A stretch of 64,000 nt of DNA from an uncultured Acholeplasmatales bacterium (lineage in GTDB: Bacteria; Bacillota_I; Bacilli_A; Acholeplasmatales; Anaeroplasmataceae). The first letter of the stretch is position 1. Every line of letters starts with the position of its first letter. The stretch is taken from assembly GCA_944324805.1 (NCBI GenBank), contig CALUXS010000004.1, positions 62,001 through 126,000 on the forward strand, in the 5' to 3' direction. The notes under the pieces were generated by a model that made no database searches, was not told the origin of the DNA, and worked only from the letters and a program-made list of their open reading frames with translations. Of this stretch, positions 7,684 through 17,768 are shown one piece after another. Position numbers and translations under genes: made by a program.

Positions 7684-10600
7684 ATGGGGTTTAAAAAAAT
7701 TATTGCGAGAACCATACTCGGTTCTCTTTGTGTAACGGGTATTGCCGTTACAACTGCTTCATGTAATGGAGCAAAAATCGAGAATGTCGAAAAACTTGAA
7801 TTTACGATTACATTTAATACTAATGGGGGAACAAATGTAGCGTCTATTAAAGTTACTGAGGGAGAAAAAGCTACAAAACCTGCTGATCCTACTAAGGAAA
7901 ACTACGACTTTGCAGGCTGGTATAAAGATGAGGCTTTAACTACTCCTTTTGATTTTACTACTGAAGTCATTAGTGGTAATTTAACTTTATATGCTAAATG
8001 GACTGAAAAGGCTGTAGTTAATACTTACACAGTAACATTTAATACTAATGGTGGAAGTCAGGTTAATAGTGTAACTGTTGAAGAAGGTAAAACTATTACA
8101 AAACCTACTGACCCTACTAAGGAAAACTATGACTTTGCAGGCTGGTATAAAGATGAGGCTTTAACTACTCCTTTTGATTTTACTACTGAAGTCATTAGTG
8201 GTAATTTAACTTTATATGCTAAATGGACTGAAAAGGCTGTAGTTAATACTTACACAGTAACATTTAATACTAATGGTGGAAGTCAGGTTAATAGTGTAAC
8301 TGTTGAAGAAGGTAAGGCTGTTGCAAAACCTACTGATCCTACTAAAGATGGTTTCAAATTCGTTGGTTGGTATATTGATGAAGCTTTTAGTGATGTCTAT
8401 GATTTTGCTACACCTGTTAACGGAAATCTAACTTTATATGCTAAATGGGAAGAAAATGCTTCTCTTGAGGTAGTAACTAGAGAATTAGACTGCTCTACTT
8501 TACCTGCAGGTATGACAGATAATACTAAGCTACCAGGCGGTGAGAGTGTAGTAGTTGGCTTCTTCACAGTTTGGGGAAGTACTAAATATGAAAGCTCTAA
8601 TAAAGCATTTAATACCCAAGGAAGTGTAGCACTTCATCAAAGTGGTATTGAATTTACAACTACATCTGTTGGTACATTTAAGGCTGAAATCAAAAACGCT
8701 TCAGGAAACAATAAGGCCTATGTACTATTAAAAGATGGCAATCCATATAAGCGTGTTGATTTGGCAGAAAATGCAACTGCAACTGTTGAATTTGAACTTG
8801 ATGGTGCAGGAACTTATTCATTTGGTGGTGAAGGCGGTTCAATTAGAATTTATCAAATGAGCTATACTGAAGAGGTTGAAGCTAGTAGTCCAAAAGAAAT
8901 CACAGTAAAAAGCTTACCTACAGTCGACTTCTTAGAAGGTTCTACATTTGATTTTGCAGGCTTAACAGTTGAATTAGCATACGAAAATGGACGTACTGAA
9001 GTTATCAGTAATTATAATGTCGATAATTCAAATGTAAATATGAGTAAAGGTGGTAGCTATGAAGTTACAATTTCTGCAAATATTGAAGGAAATGACTTTA
9101 CTACTTCTTATACAGTAAATGTTTATGAGGCAACAAAACTAAACGTAGCTGATCACAAATTAGATAACAATCGTGAGACAAAAGTTCTACAAGAAATTTT
9201 CTTAAAAGATGGCACATTTAATACAAACAATCTTGTTGTAACTTGTACAGCAACAGTACCTGGTACTGATTTAACAAAAGAGTTTGTTTTAAGTAATGAG
9301 CAATATCTAGTCACTGCTCCTGATTTAACAACATTAGGTGAAAAGACAGTTTTAATAACTTCTAATTTCGGAAGCAAAACAAATGACAAGGCAATTTCTA
9401 CTGAAGATTACAAAATTAACGTAGTTGAAAATGTTTTAGATATGGATGCTAATCTAGTTAATGTCTATGTTAATTCTGAATTAAGTGTGGGAGTTCAAGA
9501 AGGAAAAATGACTTTTGCCACATTAAATCAAGCTCTTCAATATTTAGAATTATGTGGACTAGATGAAAGTGTAGAAAAGGTAATAAATTTAGCTAAAGGT
9601 GAATACTTTGAAAAAGTAGAAATAACATTACCAAATGTTACATTAAAAGGTTCTACTGATGATGCAAAAAATCCTACAACTGAAACAATAATTATTTATG
9701 ATGCTTATAACGCTTTAATCGATCCTAGTGGTTTAACATCTTATAGTACAGATGGTTCTGCAACTGTATCAATTAGAGAAACAGCAACTAACTTCAAAGC
9801 ATACAATATAACTTTTAAAAACTATTGGTGTACAAATGAACTTTACAATGAATTGAAGGCAAAGGTTAGTGGTACACAATCTGTAGCAGTTTTAGTACAA
9901 GCAGACAAAGCCTTATTTGAAAATGTTCGTTTCGTTGGTTATCATGATACATTATATGCAATGGAAGGTCGTCATTATTTCGAAAATTGTTACATTGAAG
10001 GTAGAACAGATTACATCTTCGGATACGATGCAACATCATATTTTACAAATTGTGAAATTCATACTCTAGGTTCTGGTGCTGATGATAAAAATGGTGGTTA
10101 TATTGTTGCAGCTAAAGGTGATGCTAATTTAACTTATGGTTATATATTCAATGAATGTAACTTCACTGCTGATGAAAACACAAGAGATGGTTCTACTTCT
10201 TTAGCTCGTGGCTGGGATGAATACATGACAATGATGGTAATGAATTCTACTCTTGGTAAACATATTTCTAAAGAAGCTTATGGTGATTCTACTGAAACTA
10301 ATGATCGTTATGGAAAAATGAATGCAGAACCTGATGCTAGTAGATTATTAGAATATAATAATACTGGTGATGGTGCTATCACTTCTTCATTAACTAATAC
10401 ATGTACTGTTGTTACTGAAGAAGTTGCAAATAACTATAAGAATTTAGTAACAGTATTTGGTAAAGATAGCTATAAATATCAAGATGATTGGACAGCAGGT
10501 AAAGTTCCTTATGATTCAACAATTAATTACTATGACAATGATACTTTACTAACTACTAAAAAAGATTATATTGGTACAACTATTGATGCATTATATGTTC

Positions 10601-11217
10601 CTGAAAAGGAAGGATTCACATTTGTTGGATGGTATACAGAAAAGACACTAGAAAATGAATATTCTAGTGACTCTAAATTAACAGCTGACACTCTAAATTT
10701 ATATGCTAAATGGACTGAAAATGCTGATGTTGAAGTTATAAACCACACATTGGATGTAAATTCTGTTCCACAATTAGCTAGTGGATTAACTCCTGTAGAT
10801 GATTTTTATTCTGTTAACAATAAGGTAAAGACCGAAAGTGTAAAGATTGATGGAGCATCATATGATGGAGTAGTATTTGAACGTCAAATTTCTTTAACAG
10901 GTGGAAAAGCAAGTCTAACGGACAATGCTATTATTTTCACAATTGCAGAAGGAAGCACTTCTGTAATTACTGTATATGCTGCTGAAAAAAGTGACAAGAA
11001 CGTAAAATTATCTGTTTTAGATGGCAATGGAAATAGTGTAAACCCTGAAAACTTAACTATTAATGATGAAGTTGCAACTGAATTTAGAGAATTATCCAAA
11101 ACTACTGTTGAAAAATTTGAGTTTACATTATCAACACCAGGAACATATTATCTAGGAGGAAATGGTGGAGGAGCATACATTTACGGATTAAATGTTGCTG
11201 TAAAAACCATATCATAG
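7684..11217 (+). CDS. Modular secreted pectinesterase lipoprotein (CE8)
   Basis: 1177 residues from the ATG at 7684, which has AAGGAG 6 bases upstream; an in-frame GTG at 7666 lies before that site. A signal peptide ends in the lipobox T-A-S-C. Three tandem InlB B-repeat/Flg_new modules of 75 residues follow (about 35-260), then a beta-sandwich module (about 265-395), an Ig-like segment (about 400-485), the catalytic domain (about 590-920), another InlB-type repeat and a second copy of the beta-sandwich module at the C-terminus. Catalytic motifs are Q-S-V-A-V, H-D-T-L-Y, D-Y-I-F-G and L-A-R-G-W. They match the pectin methylesterase QAVAL, QDTL, DFIFG and LGRPW, with Gln replaced by His in the second. 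It demethylates pectin outside the cell. Confidence 0.93.
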   Translation: MGFKKIIARTILGSLCVTGIAVTTASCNGAKIENVEKLEFTITFNTNGGTNVASIKVTEGEKATKPADPTKENYDFAGWYKDEALTTPFDFTTEVISGNLTLYAKWTEKAVVNTYTVTFNTNGGSQVNSVTVEEGKTITKPTDPTKENYDFAGWYKDEALTTPFDFTTEVISGNLTLYAKWTEKAVVNTYTVTFNTNGGSQVNSVTVEEGKAVAKPTDPTKDGFKFVGWYIDEAFSDVYDFATPVNGNLTLYAKWEENASLEVVTRELDCSTLPAGMTDNTKLPGGESVVVGFFTVWGSTKYESSNKAFNTQGSVALHQSGIEFTTTSVGTFKAEIKNASGNNKAYVLLKDGNPYKRVDLAENATATVEFELDGAGTYSFGGEGGSIRIYQMSYTEEVEASSPKEITVKSLPTVDFLEGSTFDFAGLTVELAYENGRTEVISNYNVDNSNVNMSKGGSYEVTISANIEGNDFTTSYTVNVYEATKLNVADHKLDNNRETKVLQEIFLKDGTFNTNNLVVTCTATVPGTDLTKEFVLSNEQYLVTAPDLTTLGEKTVLITSNFGSKTNDKAISTEDYKINVVENVLDMDANLVNVYVNSELSVGVQEGKMTFATLNQALQYLELCGLDESVEKVINLAKGEYFEKVEITLPNVTLKGSTDDAKNPTTETIIIYDAYNALIDPSGLTSYSTDGSATVSIRETATNFKAYNITFKNYWCTNELYNELKAKVSGTQSVAVLVQADKALFENVRFVGYHDTLYAMEGRHYFENCYIEGRTDYIFGYDATSYFTNCEIHTLGSGADDKNGGYIVAAKGDANLTYGYIFNECNFTADENTRDGSTSLARGWDEYMTMMVMNSTLGKHISKEAYGDSTETNDRYGKMNAEPDASRLLEYNNTGDGAITSSLTNTCTVVTEEVANNYKNLVTVFGKDSYKYQDDWTAGKVPYDSTINYYDNDTLLTTKKDYIGTTIDALYVPEKEGFTFVGWYTEKTLENEYSSDSKLTADTLNLYAKWTENADVEVINHTLDVNSVPQLASGLTPVDDFYSVNNKVKTESVKIDGASYDGVVFERQISLTGGKASLTDNAIIFTIAEGSTSVITVYAAEKSDKNVKLSVLDGNGNSVNPENLTINDEVATEFRELSKTTVEKFEFTLSTPGTYYLGGNGGGAYIYGLNVAVKTIS
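7804..8478 (+). repeat. Three tandem 225-bp units encoding InlB-type repeats
   Basis: The segment starting actaaggaaa recurs at 7891 and 8116, with actaaagatg at 8341: an exact 225-bp (75-codon) period. Units 1 and 2 are almost identical over about 160 bp, and unit 3 has diverged in its second half. Confidence 0.9.
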
Positions 11218-11250
11218 GTAATATTCAAATAAATTAATTTTCAAAATAAA

Positions 11251-11283
11251 AAGCCAATTTATTACTAATTGGCTTTTTTTTAT
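11251..11283. terminator. Bidirectional terminator
   Basis: AAGCCAATT (11251-11259) pairs with AATTGGCTT (11267-11275), with T-runs on the plus strand and A-runs before it. It serves the pectinesterase and the convergent LysR gene. Confidence 0.85.
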
Positions 11284-11290
11284 TTATTTA

Positions 11291-12166
11291 CTAATCCAAA
11301 ATATTTTTAAGTTCATCAAGAAATATTTTGGCTGTTTCAGATAACTTTTCTTCACTTCTCCAAATTAAACGCATTGGTGAATAAATTTCTGGTTTAATAG
11401 GAATAAATCTTAAGTCACTTTCAGGGCTAGTATTTACCAATTTATCAAAACCAAGAGCATATCCAAAGCCCTCTTTAACTAAAATAGATGCATTATATAT
11501 TAAATCATATGTGGCAACTATATTTAAACGATGATAATTTTTATGTAACCAAGATGGCATCTCATTAGTAGTTCCTTGTCTTGAAACAATTAAAGGTAAA
11601 TCCATCAATTCTTCTAGCATAACACTATCTTTTTTTGCTAATAAAGAATCTTTAGTAACAATTAATCCCCAAATATCTTTATTTGGTAAATCTAAATACG
11701 AATATTTTGAATAATCTACATTCTGAACGACTACCGCAAAATCTAGTAATCCCTTATCAATTTTTTCACTAACCGTTTCTAAATTACCACTATAAATATT
11801 CAACTTGAAACTAGGATATTTTTCTTGAATTTTTTTAGCTACTTTAGCCAAAATACTAATTCCTTCTGACTCCGCACATCCTAAATATATACTACCCCCA
11901 TTATACTCATTCAATTGAGTAAATTCTTCCCTAGTTAAATCTACTAATTCTAAAATATCTACAGCTCTTTTGTAAAGTAATTCTCCTGCTTTAGTTAAAG
12001 TTACATTATAATTTCCTCTCTTAAAAAGCTTTTGGCCTAGCTCTTCTTCTAATTCCTTTATTTGTTTAGATAAAGTTGGTTGTGTTATATGAAGCCTCAT
12101 TGAAGCCTTTGTCATACTCTTATTTCTTGCTATTTCAACAAAATATTGCAAAACTCTAAGTTCCAT
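11291..12166 (-). CDS. LysR-family transcriptional regulator
   Basis: 291 residues. The N-terminal HTH (residues 1-60) has the classical pattern L-x-Y-F-V-E-I-A-R ... [17 protein letters not shown] and K-L-F-K-R. The remaining 220 residues form a periplasmic-binding-protein-like effector domain. It is divergent from an acetyltransferase-hydrolase pair across a 145-bp AT-rich gap, the usual LysR arrangement, so it probably controls that pair. The effector is unknown. Confidence 0.92.
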   Translation of the reverse strand: MELRVLQYFVEIARNKSMTKASMRLHITQPTLSKQIKELEEELGQKLFKRGNYNVTLTKAGELLYKRAVDILELVDLTREEFTQLNEYNGGSIYLGCAESEGISILAKVAKKIQEKYPSFKLNIYSGNLETVSEKIDKGLLDFAVVVQNVDYSKYSYLDLPNKDIWGLIVTKDSLLAKKDSVMLEELMDLPLIVSRQGTTNEMPSWLHKNYHRLNIVATYDLIYNASILVKEGFGYALGFDKLVNTSPESDLRFIPIKPEIYSPMRLIWRSEEKLSETAKIFLDELKNILD

Positions 12167-12311
12167 TTATTTTCCCTTTCTAAAATATATTTTTTATTCT
12201 AATACATATTTTAAACATTTAAGTTATTCTTTACAAGAATATCTAGATATAAATTATAACAATTTGCTATTTTTAGTTTTGGTTTTTATAATAATATTTG
12301 AGGTGAACAAA

Positions 12312-12884
12312 ATGAATCTTGAATATTTTTTAGAATATATGGCAAGCAAAAAAGAAATTATTGCAGGCTCAGAGATACATCAATATATGCATCTTCTCGC
12401 TTTAGAAGCCCAAAAAATAACAGCCAAAATTAATACTTCTTATTTATCTAAAAAAGAACTTATAAATTTAATGGAACAATTAACAAGTACAAAAATAGAT
12501 GAAAGCTTTTCATTATTTCCACCATTTTACACAGATTGTGGGAAAAACATCCATATTGGCAAAAATGTTTTTTTTAACTCAGGTGTAAAAATACAAGATC
12601 AAGGTGGTGTTTTTATAGATGATGGTGTTTTGATCGGACATAATGTTGTTTTAGCAACATTAGATCATAGCCTAAATCCAAATAAAAGACATAATATGTT
12701 ACCATCACCAATTAAAATCGGTAAAAATGTTTGGATTGGGGCTAATGCAACAATTTGCAAAGGAGTTACAATAGGTGATGGAGCTATAATAGCTGCCGGG
12801 GCTGTTGTTACAAAGGATGTAGCCAAAAACACTCTTGTCGGTGGTGTACCTGCCAAATTTATAAAGAATTTAGAGGAAGAATAA
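12312..12884 (+). CDS. Maltose/galactoside O-acetyltransferase-like (LbH) enzyme
   Basis: 190 residues from the ATG at 12312, which has GAGGTG 6 bases upstream. The N-terminal 60 residues are helical. The rest is a left-handed beta-helix of hexapeptide repeats: [51 protein letters not shown]. The catalytic His is in A-T-L-D-H-S-L-N-P. The C-terminus [10 protein letters not shown] is typical of the LacA/Maa/NodL group, which transfers acetyl from acetyl-CoA to sugars. The hydrolase gene starts 3 bases after its stop, so the two are an operon under the LysR regulator. Confidence 0.9.
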   Translation: MNLEYFLEYMASKKEIIAGSEIHQYMHLLALEAQKITAKINTSYLSKKELINLMEQLTSTKIDESFSLFPPFYTDCGKNIHIGKNVFFNSGVKIQDQGGVFIDDGVLIGHNVVLATLDHSLNPNKRHNMLPSPIKIGKNVWIGANATICKGVTIGDGAIIAAGAVVTKDVAKNTLVGGVPAKFIKNLEEE

Positions 12885-12887
12885 AGT

Positions 12888-13883
12888 ATGCAAATAGAGA
12901 AATTAAATTTAACTAATAAATGGGACAAAACATTCCCAAAAAGCGAAAATGTTAATCATAATAAAATTACATTTTATAATCGTTATGGTATAACACTAGC
13001 GGCAGATATCTATTATCCAAAGCATATTAATGGCAAACTAGCTGCATTAGCCATCTCAGGACCTTTTGGTGCAGTTAAAGAACAAGCAGCTGGTTTATAC
13101 GCTCAAAAATTAGCTGAAAATGGTTTTTTAACAATTGCTTTTGACCCATCATTTACAGGAGAAAGCGGAGGATATCCACGTTATATGGCCTCACCTGACA
13201 TTAATACTGAAGATTTCCAAGCGGCAGTTGATTACTTATCTAATCATGAATTAGTTGATAATAAAAAGATAGGAATCGTAGGTATTTGTGGCTTTGGAGG
13301 AATGGCCTTGAATGCAGCACAAATAGATACAAGAGTAAAAGTAACAATCGTATCTACTATGTATGATATGAGTAGAGTAATAGCTAATGGTTATTTTGAC
13401 AAGGAAGATAATTGCGAAGCACGTTATGCTTTAAAAGAAAAATTAAATGCTATCCGAACATTAGAATATAAAAATCAAAACTATTCAAGAGCTGGTGGAT
13501 GTCTTTCATTACCCGTTGATGATAACTTACCTGACTTTATAAAAGATTATAGTGCCTACTATAAAACTAAAAGAGGTTACCATGAACGTTCATTAAATTC
13601 TAACGATGGTTGGAATACGATTGGAACAATGTCTTTTATAAATCAACCAATTTTAAAGTATGTAAATGAAATTAAAAGTGCAGTATTATTAATTCATGGT
13701 GAAAAAGCCCATTCTTATTACTTTTCAAGGGATACATATAATGCTATGATAAATAATAATAAGTACACAAAAAACAAAGAATTTATCACTATTCCTAATG
13801 CTAATCACACTGATTTATATGATAATTTAGATAAAATACCATTCGCTAAAATAGTTGAATTCATTAATAAATCATTTAAATAA
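12888..13883 (+). CDS. Alpha/beta hydrolase, dienelactone-hydrolase/YcjY-like
   Basis: 331 residues. The fold is shown by an oxyanion-side motif I-S-G-P-F-G (residues 54-59), a nucleophile elbow G-I-C-G-F-G (near residue 132) in which Cys takes the usual Ser position, and a late His in I-P-N-A-N-H-T-D-L-Y-D. The Cys nucleophile and overall layout resemble dienelactone hydrolases and the YcjY-type hydrolases that often accompany LysR regulators. It starts 3 bases after the acetyltransferase and ends at a strong terminator. The substrate is unknown; an ester or lactone is likely. Confidence 0.85.
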   Translation: MQIEKLNLTNKWDKTFPKSENVNHNKITFYNRYGITLAADIYYPKHINGKLAALAISGPFGAVKEQAAGLYAQKLAENGFLTIAFDPSFTGESGGYPRYMASPDINTEDFQAAVDYLSNHELVDNKKIGIVGICGFGGMALNAAQIDTRVKVTIVSTMYDMSRVIANGYFDKEDNCEARYALKEKLNAIRTLEYKNQNYSRAGGCLSLPVDDNLPDFIKDYSAYYKTKRGYHERSLNSNDGWNTIGTMSFINQPILKYVNEIKSAVLLIHGEKAHSYYFSRDTYNAMINNNKYTKNKEFITIPNANHTDLYDNLDKIPFAKIVEFINKSFK

Positions 13884-13935
13884 AAAGAACATCCTTCTTC
13901 TCTATATATGAGAAAGAAAGGATGTTCTTTTACTT
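13883..13935. terminator. Bidirectional terminator
   Basis: AAAAGAACATCCTT (13883-13896) pairs with AAGGATGTTCTTTT (13918-13931). It lies between the convergent hydrolase and pectate lyase genes. Confidence 0.88.
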
Positions 13936-13937
13936 TT

Positions 13938-16700
13938 TTAGACTTTATAAACTCCAGCCTGATTTATACAATCTTGTTTTGCTTGTTCAGGGGAAGTTAA
14001 ATACATAACTTTTGAACATTTATTTACACTGTCAAAATAAAATAAGGCACTATCGGTATCGAATGTATTATAAGATACTCCTTTTATTATACAATTACTA
14101 ATAATCTCATCTAACCTATCGCTAACGATTGTAGCACCTTTATAACTACCACTTTTTTCTTTACAATTTGGTCCGTAGTAATCATTATATGATTTAATTG
14201 CTGCTAAAGAATATGTACTTTCAGAAGTTCTTGAAGCTGGTAAAACACTATTTCCATCGAAGTAATTTCCTTCCATAAACGCGTATGCTCCAGCTCTCAA
14301 ATCAACACTAGCTGATGCTATATTCAAATAGTAATTATTGTAAATATGCAAGTTAGCTTGTCTACCTAATGGCAATCTTGAGTTTACCTCATTATAGAAG
14401 TTGTGATGGAATGTAATATTATATTGAATATTAGAATCACTTCCACCTACCAAACCTGTTTTCTTGCATTGATTGTATAAATTATATGATGCCGTAACAT
14501 TTTTTAAATATTTAAGATCCATTGCTCCATCACCATAATTCTTATCACGTTCGCCTGAAATATCCCAATTATTTTTTCCTCTTGTGAAGGTATTGTTATG
14601 AATCCAATAACCATAATAATTTTCTTCTTCTCCACTTTTACCTTCAAAACTGCAAGCATCTTCAGGATAATCTTTAAATGTAATATTTTTAACTTCTATA
14701 TTTTTTGATTGTTTAAATGTTAGTCCAAACTGGAAGAATGTAGCATCAGTTCCAATCCCCTCTATAGTAAGTTCATTAGCTCCACTTATATCAATCATAT
14801 TATTATATGAATCGTCATCATATACCTTTTTACCTGTAAGTGATGAATAGTCAGTTCCTGAATAAGTTGTTGTGTCTTTACTTGTATTTACTTCTTTTTT
14901 TGTTAAATCAACACCATTTATTGTAGATGTGTAAGTATAGGTATATAGGCCTTCAAAAGTTAATTTACTTGTTAAACCTACCAAATTATCACCATAAGTT
15001 GTTTCCATCTTATTTTCCATAAATAATTTTAATTCTTCACTTGTATAATTCGTATTATTTTCTAAACGTGGAGCATCACTCTTTTTACTCCACTGATTAG
15101 TAGTAATATTGCCAATTATTCTTATAACAAGGGGATTTTTTAATTTTGAAGCATTTTTCAAAATTGCTACTAATCCAGTATATCCATTGTAGGTAATTGT
15201 ATTTTTATTATCATTACTTACATATATAACATCAGCATTTTCTTTTAGCGTCCCATCATTTTTGTATGCTCCAGGTGTAGTATCAGTTCCAAAGAATGCA
15301 TAACCAGATCTATCATCAGCCTTCACTTCAATGCCATTTACAAGCTTTGAATGATAATTTTCGAAATCTATTTTAACATCATAACATCCTTGTTTTAGAC
15401 CAACAATATCAATTCGATATCCATCTTCTAAAGTACGAACTAGTTCACTATCAACTACTTGATAGTTATTATCTGATTCTAACTTATAACTAACAAAAGG
15501 TTGTTCAGGACTAATAACATTCAAGACAATTGATTCTTTACTACCACTAGCATTTACTTCAATTGCACTTTCATCAGGCAGCAAAGTAATTTTTATTTTA
15601 TAATCTCTTATATTACCATTTTCGGCAATAACTCTTATTATAATTTCTAAATTATCAACTAAATTATAACTATCATTTCCTTCAACAACGGCCTTAGTAG
15701 ACTCAGCATTACTACTAACTATAATACTTTCCTTTTCGGCTGTAAATGTTAATTCATATTCTGTCACTTCTTTATTAAAGTTAGTAATGCTCTTACCATC
15801 AATAGTAAGTTTAGAAAGATAATTATTATCATCTTTAACATATATATTTATAAAGTATTCACTAATATTACCTGCTTCGGCTTTAACAGTGATTACAATT
15901 GTAGTTGTTTTTGCAGGCATCAATTCATATTGACCTAATCCTGTTACAATTGCCATATTTGAATTCGCTGTAGCAATAACATCAATCTTACTACTATCAT
16001 TGAATTCTAAATTATATTCAAACTTTGTTGGTATAAATCCTTCAATTTTATTACCATCTATTAATATTTCCTTCAAGCTTGAATCGGTAGATAGTTCTTT
16101 TTGATAAATAAAATTTAACTTATAAATACTAAATTCCTCTTTTTGATTTATTACTTTTAATTCAATAGTTTTAGTGTTTGTGCTAATTTCGTACTCACCA
16201 TTTCCTTCAACTATTAATAAATTATTGCTAACATTCCCTACTATAACAACTTTAGTTGGCAATGTCGAAACATAGTAGTCATACTCATATAAATTTGCAT
16301 CAAAATTAGATAAATTGCTACCATTAATGCTTATTGAAGTCAATTTCGGACTAGCAACTTTATAAATAAGTTCTAGTTGATATGTTGTTGTACTTTGATC
16401 TTCAGCAATAACAACCAATTTTACTAGTATTTTCTCATCTGATATTTTGTAGGTATTGTTCCCCTCAACAACAGCCTTATTTGATGTAGGAATACTAGTT
16501 ACTTTAGCAGTATCTGTTTCTAGTTCAATTGAATAACTTAGTATATTACTAGAAAAATTTTCTAATTTTTCATCATTAATACTAATGCTTGCTAAACTAG
16601 AATCACTGCTGCGCTCATTTGTTTGTTTTTCTTCTCCACAGCCCCATAAGAAGAAAACAAAACAAATAAGGCAAATAAATAATCCTATTTTTCTATTCAT
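13938..16700 (-). CDS. Secreted pectate lyase lipoprotein (PL1) with cadherin-like repeats
   Basis: 920 residues. The signal peptide ends in lipobox L-W-G-C (Cys21). Four tandem beta-sandwich repeats of about 85 residues (about 33-375) have the cadherin-like (PF12733) pattern L-x-S-I-x-I-N-G ... F-x-x-x-x-x-x-Y. A short beta segment follows, then the PL1 parallel beta-helix (about 465-910). Catalytic-domain motifs are E-G-K-S ... W-I-H-N-N-T-F, Y-G-D-G-A-M-D-L-K (Ca2+ ligands), K-T-G-L-V-G-G-S-D-S and F-H-H-N-F-Y-N-E-V-N-S-R-L-P-L-G-R. It cleaves de-esterified polygalacturonate by beta-elimination, so it should act after the pectinesterase upstream. It has its own promoter region and is not in an operon. 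Confidence 0.94.
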   Translation of the reverse strand: MNRKIGLFICLICFVFFLWGCGEEKQTNERSSDSSLASISINDEKLENFSSNILSYSIELETDTAKVTSIPTSNKAVVEGNNTYKISDEKILVKLVVIAEDQSTTTYQLELIYKVASPKLTSISINGSNLSNFDANLYEYDYYVSTLPTKVVIVGNVSNNLLIVEGNGEYEISTNTKTIELKVINQKEEFSIYKLNFIYQKELSTDSSLKEILIDGNKIEGFIPTKFEYNLEFNDSSKIDVIATANSNMAIVTGLGQYELMPAKTTTIVITVKAEAGNISEYFINIYVKDDNNYLSKLTIDGKSITNFNKEVTEYELTFTAEKESIIVSSNAESTKAVVEGNDSYNLVDNLEIIIRVIAENGNIRDYKIKITLLPDESAIEVNASGSKESIVLNVISPEQPFVSYKLESDNNYQVVDSELVRTLEDGYRIDIVGLKQGCYDVKIDFENYHSKLVNGIEVKADDRSGYAFFGTDTTPGAYKNDGTLKENADVIYVSNDNKNTITYNGYTGLVAILKNASKLKNPLVIRIIGNITTNQWSKKSDAPRLENNTNYTSEELKLFMENKMETTYGDNLVGLTSKLTFEGLYTYTYTSTINGVDLTKKEVNTSKDTTTYSGTDYSSLTGKKVYDDDSYNNMIDISGANELTIEGIGTDATFFQFGLTFKQSKNIEVKNITFKDYPEDACSFEGKSGEEENYYGYWIHNNTFTRGKNNWDISGERDKNYGDGAMDLKYLKNVTASYNLYNQCKKTGLVGGSDSNIQYNITFHHNFYNEVNSRLPLGRQANLHIYNNYYLNIASASVDLRAGAYAFMEGNYFDGNSVLPASRTSESTYSLAAIKSYNDYYGPNCKEKSGSYKGATIVSDRLDEIISNCIIKGVSYNTFDTDSALFYFDSVNKCSKVMYLTSPEQAKQDCINQAGVYKV

Positions 16701-16763
16701 ATTTTCCCTCTTTCCTTTATCTTATATTATATAGGAAAAACATCTTCTAAGTAAGACATAAAT

Positions 16764-16788
16764 TAAAAAAGCTAACAAAATGTTAGCC
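16764..16788 (-). terminator. Terminator of the maf-dus operon
   Basis: GCTAACA (16771-16777) pairs with TGTTAGC (16781-16787); a run of T follows on the minus strand. Confidence 0.85.
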
Positions 16789-16790
16789 TT

Positions 16791-17765
16791 TTATTCATTA
16801 ATATCTAAATATTCCTTTAAAACCTTTTTTACTTCTTCAAAACTTGTTAATCTGCAAATTTGTCCTCTAATTTGACTTGAGTTAGGCATTCCTTTTAAAT
16901 ACCAAGATGTATGATTTCTCATTTCAAGCATTGCTAAATGCTCACCCTTCAAATTTTTTAACATATCATGATGTCTAATAATCGTATTATATATTTCCTC
17001 TTTACTAGGTCTAGCTATTTCTTTACCTTCTAAAAAATAACTAGTAAGTTCTCTAAAAATAAAAGGATTACCTAAAGAACCTCTACCTATAGCAATAGCC
17101 TTACATCCTGTTGCTAAAAGACGCTTTGCACTTTCAATGTCAACAACATCACCATTACCTACAACAGGAATCTTAACAGCCTCTACTACTTCCTTAATAA
17201 CATCATAGTTAGCTTTTCCACTATAAAATTGATTTCTTGTTCTACCATGAACTGTAATAGCCTTTGCCCCAGCTTTTTCAATCATTTTGGCATTAGTTAC
17301 TGCATTGATATGATTTTCATCCCAACCAATTCTAATCTTTACAGTCACAGGCTTTTTTACAGCCTCTACTACTGCCTTTGTTACTTCATAAACCTTATCA
17401 GGATCTAATAATAAAGATGAGCCAGCCTTGGCTTTTTTGGCAACCTTATTTACAGGGCATCCCATATTAATATCTATAATATCTGCGTCACTGAATTCGT
17501 CAATATACTTAGCAGCCTTAACTAAGCTTTCTATATCAGCGCCAAATATTTGCATACTAATCGGATGTTCTAATGAATTAACCTTAGTCATTTTTAAAGT
17601 TTTTTCATTTTGAAATCCTATTGCTTTATCACTGACCATTTCTGCCATTATTAGGCCAGCACCCATTTCTTTACATAAAAGTCTAAAGGCCTCATTACAA
17701 ACACCAGCCATAGGAGCTAAAACAAATTGATTAGGAATTTTTACATCACCTATATACCATTCCAT
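16791..17765 (-). CDS. dusB: tRNA-dihydrouridine synthase
   Basis: 324 residues, a full-length Dus flavoenzyme that reduces uridines in the D-loop of tRNA. Visible motifs are L-A-P-M-A-G-V (FMN site, residues 17-23), D-I-N-M-G-C-P-V-N-K-V with the catalytic Cys near residue 102, K-I-R-I-G-W, I-T-V-H-G-R-T-R-N-Q-F-Y-S-G and G-N-G-D-V. The C-terminal helical RNA-binding part is present. It starts 3 bases after maf and is co-transcribed with it. The DusB subfamily is the usual one in Firmicutes. Confidence 0.95.
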   Translation of the reverse strand: MEWYIGDVKIPNQFVLAPMAGVCNEAFRLLCKEMGAGLIMAEMVSDKAIGFQNEKTLKMTKVNSLEHPISMQIFGADIESLVKAAKYIDEFSDADIIDINMGCPVNKVAKKAKAGSSLLLDPDKVYEVTKAVVEAVKKPVTVKIRIGWDENHINAVTNAKMIEKAGAKAITVHGRTRNQFYSGKANYDVIKEVVEAVKIPVVGNGDVVDIESAKRLLATGCKAIAIGRGSLGNPFIFRELTSYFLEGKEIARPSKEEIYNTIIRHHDMLKNLKGEHLAMLEMRNHTSWYLKGMPNSSQIRGQICRLTSFEEVKKVLKEYLDINE

Positions 17766-17768
17766 TAA

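Noticed and set aside
9153-9389. Minus-strand ORF inside pectinesterase
   Set aside because: No ribosome binding site and no family features; a shadow of the coding strand, as are the other antisense frames of 60-150 residues.
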